61,883 nt of DNA from an uncultured Collinsella sp. (lineage in GTDB: Bacteria; Actinomycetota; Coriobacteriia; Coriobacteriales; Coriobacteriaceae): NCBI GenBank assembly GCA_900758375.1, contig CAAERJ010000023.1:1-61883 (forward strand), in the 5' to 3' direction. Position numbers and translations under genes: made by a program. The notes under the pieces were generated by a model, which did not search any database, had not been told where the DNA came from, and saw only the letters and a list, made by a program, of their open reading frames with translations. Positions 25,204 through 33,064 of this stretch are shown in pieces; the stretch's first letter is position 1; the number at the start of each line of letters is the position of its first letter.

Positions 25204-25230
25204 AGAGGTCCCGCTCGGGACCTCTTCTTT
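25204..25230 (+). terminator. Rho-independent terminator
   Basis: agaggtcccg (25204-25213) and its exact complement (25216-25225) around a 2-base apex are followed by TCTTTT. It lies 80 bases after the TlpA stop. The rest of 25125-25377 shows nothing else definite. Confidence 0.85.
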
Positions 25231-25377
25231 TGGGTGCCATCCCGTTCGTTTTTTGGCGCGGTTTGTTACATTCCTCACTGGCGTCGGCAAAAAATGGGGA
25301 TAGAGTAGGACAAAAGCGTCGAATACGAACGGCGGAGGAGAGCGGGCAGGGTGCCTGCGCAGGAGAGGTTGCCGTCC

Positions 25378-28300
25378 ATGCTGGAGCTCAAAGGTATTTG
25401 CAAAAGGTACGTTACGCAGTCGTTTACGCAGGTGGCGCTCGACAACGTAAGCCTGTCTTTTCGCGATAACGAGTTCGTGGCCATTCTGGGTCCCTCGGGT
25501 TCGGGTAAAACTACGATGCTCAACGTTATCGGTGGGCTCGATCATTTCGATTCTGGCGACCTGCTGATCGACGGTATTTCGACCAAAGACTTTCACGATC
25601 GCGATTGGGATGCCTACCGCAACAACCGCATCGGCTTTGTGTTCCAAAGCTATAACCTCATTCCGCATCAGACCATTTTGGAAAACGTGGAGCTGGCGCT
25701 CACGCTCACGGGCGTGGGGCATGCTGAGCGCCGTCAACGTGCGCGCGAGGCGTTGGAGAAAGTCGGCCTGGGCGAGCACGTTAACAAGCGCCCGAGCCAG
25801 CTTTCGGGCGGGCAGATGCAGCGCGTGGCCATTGCCCGCGCCCTGATCAACGATCCCGAGATTGTGCTGGCAGACGAGCCGACCGGCGCCCTGGACTCAA
25901 CGACATCCGTGCAGGTCATGGATCTGCTCAAGGACGTGGCGCGCGACCGCCTGGTCATCATGGTCACGCACAATCCCGAGCTGGCGTACCAGTACGCCAC
26001 GCGCATCGTTAACCTGGCGGACGGCAAGATCACCAACGATTCCGACCCCTTTGATGTAGCAAAGGCCGCGCGTCGCGAGGCCAAGCCTACGCGCAAAACC
26101 TCGATGAGCTTTGTGACGGCGCTGGGGCTTTCTGCCCGCAACCTCATGACCAAGAAGGGCCGTACGGCCATGACGGCCTTTGCGGGCTCGATTGGCATTA
26201 TCGGTATCGCGGCGATTCTGGCGCTCTCCAATGGCGTAAACGGCTACATCAAAAAGGTCGAGGAGGATACGCTCTCGAGCTACCCGCTCACCATTTCCAA
26301 GCAGGATTACGACCTGGCGTCCATGATGGGCGGGCAGGGGACCGCGGATGATGGCTCGCCTGAAAACGTGGATTCGTCCGACGACAGTGCCGGCGGCAAG
26401 ACTAAGGGAACCGATAAGATCCCCGTGGTCACGGCCGTAAAGGATATGTTTGCGAGTGTTAAGTCCAACGACATGACGAGCTTTAAGGCATGGCTCGATG
26501 CCGGTGGCGACGGCATCGATAAAGAGGTCAACGCCATTCAGTACAGCTACGGTGTGTCGCCGGTTGTCTATCGTGCCGGCAAGGGCGATGAGAAGCCTGT
26601 CCGGCTGGTGCCCAACGCTATGACCGAGGCCATGAGCGGAGGCGCGAGCTCGGCGGCAACGGTGAGCATGGAATCCATGGGAACCTCGGTCTTTAACGAG
26701 ATGATCGATGACCAGAGCCTGCTCGACAGCCAATACAATGTCGTGGCGGGGCATTGGCCTACGTCCGCTAACGAAGCCGTAATGGTGCTTTCGAACCGCG
26801 GCACGGTGGGCGACTATACGCTCTACAGCATCGGCGCGCTGGATATCGATGAGCTCAACGACCTGGTTAACAGCGCCATGGCGGCCGACGGTGGGGTCGA
26901 GACGCCCGAGACCGGCACCGATTTTACCTACGACGATGCGCTGTCTACGACGTTTAAGGTGCTGTCACCGGCCGATGCCTATCGCAAAAACGAAGAGACC
27001 GGCATGTGGACTGACATGTCTGGTGACGCCGACTTTATGGCCGCCAAGGTTGCCAACGGTATCGACGTGCACATTGTGGGCGTGGTGCGACCTAACGAGA
27101 CGGCCAATGCGAGTGCGTTATCTCCGGGCATTGCCTATACGCATGCGCTGACTCGCCAGCTTATGGAGCGCGCCGCCGATTCGCAGATTGTGCAAGAGCA
27201 GCTTGCCCACCCCGAGACGGATGTCTTTACGGGCAAAACCTTCGACGAACTGCAAGGCGAGGCCAAGCAAGGCGTGGATCTGGGCAGCATGTTCAGCGTG
27301 GACGAGGCGGCGCTGAAGAGTGCGTTCTCGTTTGATACGTCTGCGCTCTCAGGTGCGGCGGGCGGTATGGACCTGTCGGGTCTTGACCTGTCCGGTCTGG
27401 ACATTGACCTTTCGGACGTTGGCAAGGACATCGACTTCAGTGACATCATGGCCAAAGCACCGGCCCCAGATTTCTCGGGTGTCTTCGATGGGTTGGAGCT
27501 TACACCCGAGCAGATGCAGCAGGTGGGAACACTAGCCAACCAGCTGTTTGAGGGCTTTTTGCAGTCTGATCAGTTTAAGGCGCTGTCGCCCGAAGATCTT
27601 AAGGACGCGTCAAAGCTCTCTGCCGCATTCTCGACGTATCTTGAGAATGATGACACAGCTCAGCAAATCCTGGCCCAGCTCAAAGCGCTCGGCGGCGATG
27701 CCCTGGCCGAGCGTCTGCAGCAGGCGATGAGCGACTATGTGCAAAAGCAGCTGGCTCCGTATCTGCAGCAGGCTATGGATCAGGTGATGAAGGCAATCAG
27801 CGAGCAGATAGCGTCGACGGTATCATCCCAGCTCAAGGCGGGCGCGGCAGGGCTTATGGACCAGGTGGCGACGCAGATGTCTTCGAGTTTTGCTAACCTG
27901 GCGAGCGCCATGCGCGTGGATGCGAGCGCCTTTGCTCATGCCATCCACTTCAACATGGACGCCGAGGACCTGAGCTCGCTCATGATGAGCTATGCGAAGG
28001 CGTCGAAGCTCACCTACGACAACAATCTGACCACGTTGGGCTATGCGGACGAGGCAGACCCCATCTCAGTCAAGATTTTCCCGCGTGACTTTGAGGCCAA
28101 GGAGCGCGTGCTCGATCACATCGATGCGTACAACAAGCAGGTCAAAGCCGCTGGCCACGATGATCGGGCAATTTCGTACACAGACTACATGGGCATCATC
28201 ATGGGTTCGGTGACCGACATCGTGAACACCATCAGCTTGGTGCTCATCGCATTCGTGAGTATCAGCCTGGTGGTGAGCTCCATCATGATCGGCATCATCA

Positions 28301-28632
28301 CCTACATCAGCGTATTGGAGCGCAAGAAGGAGATCGGCATCCTACGCGCAATCGGTGCGTCGAAGCGCAACGTGGCCAACGTATTCAATGCCGAGACCTT
28401 TATCGAGGGCCTCATCGCCGGCGTCTTTGCCATTGTCGTCGTGGTGCTCGTGAGCTTTCCGGTTAATGCCTGGGCGCTTACTGCCAAACAGGTACCCAAT
28501 CTGATGAGCCTGCCCGTGCAGGATGCGCTGGTGCTCATTGCAATTTCGGTGCTGCTGACGGTTGTCGCTGGCCTGCTGCCGGCCCGTAGCGCATCCAAAA
28601 AGGATCCCGTGGAAGCCCTGCGCTCCGAATAA
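25378..28632 (+). CDS. Fused ABC exporter (ATPase + FtsX-type permease), MacB-like
   Basis: 1084 residues. Residues 1-230 are a LolD/MacB-type ATPase: Walker A GPSGSGKTT, signature LSGGQMQRV, Walker B VLADEPTGALD. TM1 follows near 265-290. About 640 extracytoplasmic residues come next, with repetitive DLSGLDLSGLDIDLSD and long amphipathic helices (SDYVQKQLAPYLQQAMDQVM). Three C-terminal helices form the FtsX domain (LERKKEIGILRAIGASKRNV). ATG 25378 has AGGAGAGG ahead; GTG 25351 is an alternative. ATPase and permease in one chain with an exceptionally large outer domain suggests handling of peptides, lipoproteins or wall-active compounds; substrate unknown. It is a single-gene unit. Confidence 0.93.
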   Translation: MLELKGICKRYVTQSFTQVALDNVSLSFRDNEFVAILGPSGSGKTTMLNVIGGLDHFDSGDLLIDGISTKDFHDRDWDAYRNNRIGFVFQSYNLIPHQTILENVELALTLTGVGHAERRQRAREALEKVGLGEHVNKRPSQLSGGQMQRVAIARALINDPEIVLADEPTGALDSTTSVQVMDLLKDVARDRLVIMVTHNPELAYQYATRIVNLADGKITNDSDPFDVAKAARREAKPTRKTSMSFVTALGLSARNLMTKKGRTAMTAFAGSIGIIGIAAILALSNGVNGYIKKVEEDTLSSYPLTISKQDYDLASMMGGQGTADDGSPENVDSSDDSAGGKTKGTDKIPVVTAVKDMFASVKSNDMTSFKAWLDAGGDGIDKEVNAIQYSYGVSPVVYRAGKGDEKPVRLVPNAMTEAMSGGASSAATVSMESMGTSVFNEMIDDQSLLDSQYNVVAGHWPTSANEAVMVLSNRGTVGDYTLYSIGALDIDELNDLVNSAMAADGGVETPETGTDFTYDDALSTTFKVLSPADAYRKNEETGMWTDMSGDADFMAAKVANGIDVHIVGVVRPNETANASALSPGIAYTHALTRQLMERAADSQIVQEQLAHPETDVFTGKTFDELQGEAKQGVDLGSMFSVDEAALKSAFSFDTSALSGAAGGMDLSGLDLSGLDIDLSDVGKDIDFSDIMAKAPAPDFSGVFDGLELTPEQMQQVGTLANQLFEGFLQSDQFKALSPEDLKDASKLSAAFSTYLENDDTAQQILAQLKALGGDALAERLQQAMSDYVQKQLAPYLQQAMDQVMKAISEQIASTVSSQLKAGAAGLMDQVATQMSSSFANLASAMRVDASAFAHAIHFNMDAEDLSSLMMSYAKASKLTYDNNLTTLGYADEADPISVKIFPRDFEAKERVLDHIDAYNKQVKAAGHDDRAISYTDYMGIIMGSVTDIVNTISLVLIAFVSISLVVSSIMIGIITYISVLERKKEIGILRAIGASKRNVANVFNAETFIEGLIAGVFAIVVVVLVSFPVNAWALTAKQVPNLMSLPVQDALVLIAISVLLTVVAGLLPARSASKKDPVEALRSE

Positions 28633-28663
28633 TGCGACAAAAGGGTTGTTCCTTTGTCACATT
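28631..28663 (+). repeat. Stop-codon hairpin, ACAAAGG/CCTTTGT type
   Basis: aatgcgacaaaagg (28631-28644) pairs with cctttgtcacatt (28651-28663) with small imperfections. The left arm includes the last two bases of the exporter's TAA. The same arm sequence recurs at 30481 and 60150. Confidence 0.7.
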
Positions 28664-28679
28664 GAGACCCTTGCGAAAT

Positions 28680-28861
28680 CGGGGTCTAATACTTTTCCGA
28701 GAAGTGAACGAGTCAAAATGGACTCCCGAAGCATCGGCACTTTCGAGATGCAATTTCCTGCGGTTTTGCCATCCAAATCCTGCGGGTTTGACGTCTAAAA
28801 ATGTCGATGCTTCGGAGGTCCAAAAACGGTCGTTCACTTCTCGGAAAAGTATTAGACCTCG
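28680..28861 (-). repeat. 182-bp inverted-repeat element, copy A
   Basis: The terminal arms are exact over 29 bases (28683-28711 / 28830-28858) and extend to about 32. An inner stem (tggactcccgaagcatcg against cgatgcttcggaggtcca) continues the fold, and the loop holds two copies of a CCTGCGG(T/G)TTTG unit. Compared with copies B and C it is inverted, and all three are exactly 182 bp. It lies between convergent 3' ends. No coding potential is evident, and no clear target duplication is seen. Confidence 0.85.
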
Positions 28862-28904
28862 AGATATAGACGATGTTCGCGAGCGGCAGTTAGAGCGTAA
28901 GCCT

Positions 28905-30038
28905 TTAGTTCTTCTTTGCAGAGAGCATGAGCCTAATTTCCGGATGGGTGTATTCGTCGAACTCTTCTTTGGGCTCGGTGTCAAAGGTATAGTACGACCT
29001 GATAGATTCGTCTTCCGTCTTGATGCTGATTTCTTCATATAGGGAGCCGGCTAAAAATGCCTGCTTAAATTCATCCGACAGGCTGCACGGCGTGAGGAGG
29101 CCCGGTGTGGCAACGGAAACGTCCAGCCCATTGAGCGGGGCATAGAGCGTCGCGATATCCTGCTCGGCGCGGGCGAGGTTGTCTGCAAGGCTTGCCTCGG
29201 GGTCGATCTGACTGATGTAATCGACGTCCGTGAGCATGCCGTCTGCATCAAAAGAAAGGTAGATATAGGCTGCTTGAGCGCCGAGGTCATTATCGCGTAG
29301 ATAGCCGATTATGCGGTAGCCGTAGTCGTGATACGACTCGTATGGGTTGTCTGCTGCGACGCGTTCGCACACGGGCTCCAAGGCATCTTGCGCGATGGCG
29401 AGCTGCTCGGCGGCTGCAGCCTTTCTTACCTGAAGCGCGTTATTTCCCTGGACAAACTGCGGGATGTAGACGCCAAGCAGCACAATGGCGGGCACCACCG
29501 CGAGAGCTATGATCTGCTTCTTGACGCTTGGAATCGTCACGCCGTATGCGTTTGCCATGGCCTCGGCATTGCTCGAGGTTTCGGCTAGCACGTCTGCCGC
29601 CGTGGCGACTGCCCCTACGGCGCCGGCGACCTCGGCGGCACCGCCCAGGTTGCGCGCGAGATCGTTATCGCTGTTCTTGAGCAGGCGGCCGGCAGCTTGC
29701 GTGGCAAGCACGCCGGCGACCTCCGCGGAACGGTCTTTGTTGGTTTGGGCCACCGCAAGCCTGCTCTGCAGCTCCTTCCACTGTTTGCCCTGCATTCCAA
29801 AGCGCGGCGCAAGAGCGCAATAGCAAAAGATGGCGAGTTCGATTGCGGTGAGTGCGATGGCGGTATATATGCCCGCGGGTTGGAATTCCTTTTGGTGGAA
29901 CGCGATATCGTTGATCATTTGGAGTGGCAACATCAGCAGGCATGCTACGAACGACATGACGAGTGCGGTCGCTGCGATTTTGGGGTATGTGCAGTACCGC
30001 CGGATGCGTTTCTTTTCTTGTTCGGTGAGCTGCTGCAT
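28905..30038 (-). CDS. Membrane protein of unknown function
   Basis: 377 residues from ATG 30038, with a weak GAGG ahead; an ATG 14 codons upstream is also possible. A charged N-terminus (QQLTEQEKKRIRRY) is followed by two adjacent membrane helices near 22-42 and 58-76. A cytosolic helical segment with repeated Ala-Gly (GGAAEVAGAVGAVATAADVL) comes next, then a third helix near 185-203, and an outer C-terminal domain of about 170 residues with FDADGMLTDVDYISQIDPEA. I do not recognise the family. It stands alone between two copies of the 182-bp element. Confidence 0.8.
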   Translation of the reverse strand: MQQLTEQEKKRIRRYCTYPKIAATALVMSFVACLLMLPLQMINDIAFHQKEFQPAGIYTAIALTAIELAIFCYCALAPRFGMQGKQWKELQSRLAVAQTNKDRSAEVAGVLATQAAGRLLKNSDNDLARNLGGAAEVAGAVGAVATAADVLAETSSNAEAMANAYGVTIPSVKKQIIALAVVPAIVLLGVYIPQFVQGNNALQVRKAAAAEQLAIAQDALEPVCERVAADNPYESYHDYGYRIIGYLRDNDLGAQAAYIYLSFDADGMLTDVDYISQIDPEASLADNLARAEQDIATLYAPLNGLDVSVATPGLLTPCSLSDEFKQAFLAGSLYEEISIKTEDESIRSYYTFDTEPKEEFDEYTHPEIRLMLSAKKN

Positions 30039-30213
30039 GGGGCCTCGGCTCTCATCGTTATTCGGGGGCGATGCGCGCATGCTCTTGAGTATAGATGAGT
30101 GAAGGACGTCTGTTGTTCATATAGCGGTCAACAGCGTGCTGTTGGTGATCGTTTGATCGCGAACGTCGTCTTTTGGAGCATGAAGCCGCTGCCGATGCCC
30201 ACAAACAGCAAAT

Positions 30214-30395
30214 CGAAGGTGAATGGTTTCCCGAGAAGTGAACGACCTAATTTGGACCCCTGAAGCATTCGCACTTTTGGATGCAAAAACCGTAGGATTT
30301 GAGCGACAAAACCGCAGGAAATGCCTCTCCAAAAGTGTCGATGCTTCGGGGGTCCGATTTCACTCGTTCACTTCGCGGAAAACCATTCGCCTTCG
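30214..30395 (+). repeat. 182-bp inverted-repeat element, copy B
   Basis: The arms cgaaggtgaatgg... (30214-30245) and 30364-30395 are complementary over 32 bases with three mismatches. The inner stem and the two central AAACCG(T/C)AGGA units match copy A inverted and copy C directly. It lies in the divergent gap 30039-30525 between the membrane protein and the Dus gene, where it could separate or influence their promoters. The rest of that gap holds only the hairpin at 30481. Confidence 0.85.
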
Positions 30396-30480
30396 TTGCG
30401 TGAGGCGACGGATGGAAAGGTGATTATCGTCAAGCTGCTACCTCTGCCTTGTGAATCATCTGGAGCACAAGGCATAATGC

Positions 30481-30510
30481 ATGTGACAAAGGGGCGGTCC
30501 CTTTGCCGCA
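30481..30510 (+). repeat. Hairpin ATGTGACAAAGGG / CCCTTTGCCGCAT
   Basis: The arms at 30481-30493 and 30498-30510 pair with two G-T or mismatch positions. It is the same family as the hairpins at 28631 and 60150, but here 16 bases upstream of the Dus start, so it would lie in that gene's leader. Confidence 0.65.
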
Positions 30511-30525
30511 TTGATCTGAGAGCAG

Positions 30526-31485
30526 ATGTTGATGATTCTTTCGCTTGCCCCCATGGAGGGGATTACCGGGCATGTGTTCCGTCGCGTGCATGCGGAGTGC
30601 TTCGGCGCGCTCGATTGCTATTACACGCCGTTTTTGCCGCCGCCGCGGGTGGGAAACCGCTTTGGCGGCAAGGCGTTTAAGGAGATCGATCCTGCCAATA
30701 ACCAGGGGCTCAACGTAGTGCCTCAGCTGATGTCCAAGAACGCGGACGAGTTTGTGTGGGCGGCACAGGTACTCGCCGACATGGGATATCGCGAGGTCAA
30801 TCTCAACTTGGGTTGCCCCTCGGGGACGGTTGTTGCCAAGGGCAAAGGATCGGGCTTTTTGCGCAACTTGGACGAGCTTGAGGTGTTCTTGAGTGACGTG
30901 TGTGAGCGCTCTCCGCTGCCGGTATCGGTCAAGACCAGGTTGGGGTTGGAGAGCGACGACGAATACGAGCGCGTACTCGATCTATATTGCCGCATGCCGC
31001 TGGCAGAGCTGATCGTGCATCCTCGCGTACAAAAGGACCGCTATACGGGCACGCCGCGCAAGGAGTTTTATGGCGAGACGCTGGAGCGCGCGCCGTTTCC
31101 GGTGGCATACAACGGTGACATTTTTGATCTTGAGGACATGGGTGCGCTGGTGGAGGCCTATCCCGGCACACGTCATGTGATGCTGGGGCGTGGCTTGCTC
31201 GCGAACCCAGCTCTGGCTCGCATGGTCAACGGCGGTCCCGCTGCCACGGCAGCCGAACTGCAGCGCTTCCACGACACGCTGTTTGCGGCCTATGCAGAAG
31301 AGATCGGCGGCAACGCGGTCTTTCGTATGAAGGAGTGGTGGTTCTACGCCAAGTGCGCTTTCGCCGACCCCGCTACCGTTCACAAGCTCGTACGTAAGAC
31401 TAAAAAGGTTGACGAATACCGCGCCGCCGTCGAGCGCGTCTTTCGCGAGCAGCCACTTGCACCCATAGCCCGCTTCCACGGCTAG
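30526..31485 (+). CDS. tRNA-dihydrouridine synthase
   Basis: 319 residues. This FMN-dependent enzyme reduces specific uridines in tRNA to dihydrouridine. It opens with the family motif LAPMEGITGHVFRR; the catalytic Cys is in NLNLGCPSGTVVAKGKGSGF, and K and H contacts lie in VSVKTRLG and LIVHPRVQKDRYTG. VAYNGDIF and MLGRGLLANP are the flavin phosphate-binding segments. Length is typical; DusA-, B- or C-type cannot be settled. The start is at 30526 or two codons later, with a weak GAGAG site. A hairpin of the stop-codon family begins one base after its stop. Confidence 0.93.
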   Translation: MLMILSLAPMEGITGHVFRRVHAECFGALDCYYTPFLPPPRVGNRFGGKAFKEIDPANNQGLNVVPQLMSKNADEFVWAAQVLADMGYREVNLNLGCPSGTVVAKGKGSGFLRNLDELEVFLSDVCERSPLPVSVKTRLGLESDDEYERVLDLYCRMPLAELIVHPRVQKDRYTGTPRKEFYGETLERAPFPVAYNGDIFDLEDMGALVEAYPGTRHVMLGRGLLANPALARMVNGGPAATAAELQRFHDTLFAAYAEEIGGNAVFRMKEWWFYAKCAFADPATVHKLVRKTKKVDEYRAAVERVFREQPLAPIARFHG

Positions 31486-31486
31486 T

Positions 31487-31542
31487 TAGTCGTTGGGGAC
31501 GTCCTTTAACGACTAGTCATTTAAGAACGTCCCCAACGACTA
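31487..31542. repeat. 16-bp perfect hairpin right after dus stop (GTTGGGGACGT type)
   Basis: tagtcgttggggacgt (31487-31502) is the exact complement of acgtccccaacgacta (31527-31542). It starts one base past the TAG. The core GGGGAC/GTCCCC and the ACTAGTCATTTAAGAAC loop recur at 32621-32651 and 54291-54444. Confidence 0.75.
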
Positions 31543-31566
31543 CCCGTGCCGAACCCATACAAAAAC

Positions 31567-31621
31567 TGTACGCCAACATCCAAAGATGTCGAAAAATGTC
31601 GACTTTGGATGCTGGCGTACA
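31567..31621. repeat. 55-nt hairpin, copy 1
   Basis: A 19-bp stem (31567-31585 / 31603-31621, one mismatch) encloses a 17-base loop made of two ATGTCGA units. Copy 2 at 32666-32720 has the same length and loop, and one G-C stem pair is replaced by A-T. It is 26 bases beyond the 3' end of the leftward gene at 31648. Confidence 0.8.
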
Positions 31622-31647
31622 TGTTTGGGTCGGCGGGGGAGTGGAGT

Positions 31648-31914
31648 CTAGGCAATCATTGCATCGAGCGTGATGAGCTCTCTGAGTCGCTCCGTGCGTG
31701 TTTGCCCATGGCGCTTTGCTTTTGCGTCAAACGCATCAAGAACAGACTCACCCACACGTGCCGATAAAACAACGCTTGGCTCATCGGAGATCGACGGCCT
31801 TCCCAGCTTGATGGTGCGACCCTTCGGCCACTCATCTTTTTCGTATGCCTCCGCGGCTTTCTCCAACTCTCCGGGGGCAAACCCCATCATCTTTTCGAGC
31901 TGCTTAGCGTCCAT
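31648..31914 (-). CDS. Small antitoxin-like/CopG-type protein
   Basis: 88 residues. The N-terminal MDAKQLEKMMGFAPGELEKA and the central GRPSISDEPSVVLSARVGES, then RTERLRELITLDAMIA, resemble RHH-type antitoxin-like proteins of Actinobacteria: a basic GRP segment and a C-terminal ribbon-helix-helix. AGGAGG precedes the ATG by four bases. No toxin gene is adjacent: downstream is a hairpin and upstream is an 850-base repeat-filled gap. It may be an orphan regulator. Family placement is moderate. Confidence 0.8.
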   Translation of the reverse strand: MDAKQLEKMMGFAPGELEKAAEAYEKDEWPKGRTIKLGRPSISDEPSVVLSARVGESVLDAFDAKAKRHGQTRTERLRELITLDAMIA

Positions 31915-32006
31915 AGCGCCTCCTATCGATTGGCATAATGTCGAGCGCTGGTTCTCGGAATCTATTTTTGTTTACAGTTTTGTAGACAAAAATACAAGCA
32001 GTTTAT

Positions 32007-32022
32007 CAAGCTAATTAGCTTG
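32007..32022 (-). promoter_or_regulatory. 16-bp palindrome upstream of CopG-like gene
   Basis: CAAGCTAATTAGCTTG is a perfect palindrome in an A/T-rich stretch about 95 bases before the start at 31914. A second imperfect repeat, GTTTACA/TGTAGAC, lies nearby at 31971-31986. It may be an autoregulatory operator. Confidence 0.5.
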
Positions 32023-32160
32023 TGTTGACTAGTTTTCCGATAGGAAATGAGCGTCGATGGCTTCGATATTTCTTCATTTTTCAGTTTGGAACATGAGCGC
32101 TCATTGAACTTGCAGGGGGGCACTTTAACAAACTATCGAGATTCTGGCCAGGAGCTTTCA

Positions 32161-32213
32161 CTGGTCTTCGGTGGTGAGACCAGCTTAATTCGCGACACAG
32201 TGTGTCGCGAATT
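32161..32213. repeat. Hairpin plus 27-bp perfect palindrome
   Basis: ctggtct (32161) pairs with agaccag (32177-32183). Next comes aattcgcgacaca (32187-32199), one G, and its exact complement (32201-32213). No gene is near on either side. The palindrome could be a protein site or recombination end. The stretch 32214-32316 carries degraded GTTCTTTAACGA/AGTCATT repeat pieces. Confidence 0.6.
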
Positions 32214-32316
32214 GGAGTAGTCGCTGAGTGTTCTTTAACGATTAGTCATTCAAGAAGAGAACGTCTAAGTGCCGGATTTGTCATTTTGAGTCGTCTCTAA
32301 CGACTATTCAGGAGGG

Positions 32317-32549
32317 CTGTGTGCAAAAAAGGCAAATATGAGTACTGCTGCCATTATGGTTGCATTTATTCTGCTCAAAAATGAGACCCCTGATGAGATT
32401 TAATACCATTAGGAGTCTCTTTTATTGAACATATGCGGAGAAATAACGACGTCTGCGGACGCTTGGGGCGTTGGATGATCCCTGAAATGATTAAAATCGC
32501 TGTTACTAAACAAGTAACAGTACTCATATTTGCCATTTTTTGAACACTG
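32317..32549. mobile_element. 233-bp element with terminal inverted repeats (MITE-like)
   Basis: The ends 32324-32347 and 32518-32542 are inverted repeats of 24-25 bases differing by one inserted base, with weaker matching to 32317 and 32549. Inside is a terminator-like hairpin (gagacccct / aggagtctc, 32383-32419, then TTTT). A leftward open frame across it has no ribosome site. G+C is visibly lower than the surroundings. A single copy is present here; non-autonomous mobility is inferred from structure only. Confidence 0.6.
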
Positions 32550-32620
32550 TCCTCTAAGGAACCCTTTCCAGAGACGTCAGGCGGCCTCAAACAACCATAA
32601 TCCAAAGGCCATCTCAAACA

Positions 32621-32651
32621 ACTAGTCATTTAAGAACGTCCCCAATGACTA
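32621..32651. repeat. GGGGAC-family short hairpin
   Basis: tagtcatt (32623-32630) and aatgacta (32644-32651) enclose taagaacgtcccc, the same string as in the repeats at 31487 and 54291. It is directly followed by the second 55-nt hairpin, as at the first locus. Confidence 0.65.
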
Positions 32652-32665
32652 CCTCTGCAAAAAAC

Positions 32666-32720
32666 TGTACACCAGCATCCAAAGATGTCGAAAAATGTCG
32701 ACTTTGGATGCTGGTGTACA
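32666..32720. repeat. 55-nt hairpin, copy 2
   Basis: A perfect 19-bp stem (32666-32684 / 32702-32720) with the same double-ATGTCGA loop as copy 1. The stem reads TGTACACC/GGTGTACA where copy 1 reads TGTACGCC/GGCGTACA, a compensated change. It is 47 bases past the 3' end of the glutaredoxin gene. Confidence 0.8.
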
Positions 32721-32767
32721 TGCTTAGGCCGTATGGGGTGGGGCCTTGGACGGACGGGATGCGCGTG

Positions 32768-33013
32768 CTAGAGCAGGTTCTTCTGTACCCATGCGATGAT
32801 GTCGCTCGACTCGTAGAGCGGCTTTCCGTCGATGAATAGGCAGGGAACCTGGCGTTTTCCGCCGACGGTGATAAGCGTCTGTTCGGCATCGGAATCGGTT
32901 GAGATATTGCGCTCGGGTACGGTCACACCGTTATCGGTCAAAAATCGCTTGATCTTTATGCAATACGGGCAGCCGGTCATAACGTAGAGCACGAGCTCAT
33001 GATTAGTAGCCAT
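32768..33013 (-). CDS. Glutaredoxin-like protein
   Basis: 81 residues. A complete glutaredoxin fold with active site MTGCPYCIKIKRFL (CPYC), the cis-proline segment RQVPCLFIDG and the glutathione-site-like LYESSDIIAWV. It reduces protein or small-molecule disulfides in the cytosol, possibly with NrdH-like partners. ATG 33013 has GGAG four bases ahead; an upstream in-frame TTG is unlikely. It lies 51 bases downstream of the XRE/TipAS regulator on the same strand. Confidence 0.92.
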   Translation of the reverse strand: MATNHELVLYVMTGCPYCIKIKRFLTDNGVTVPERNISTDSDAEQTLITVGGKRQVPCLFIDGKPLYESSDIIAWVQKNLL

Positions 33014-33064
33014 AGGTCTCCAATCGGTTGAGGTTTCGATTGAAATACCCAAAGCTGCCGCGGT

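Noticed and set aside
32375..32629. Leftward 84-codon frame across the 233-bp element
   Set aside because: The frame mostly follows the inverted repeats; there is no ribosome site and no recognisable protein.
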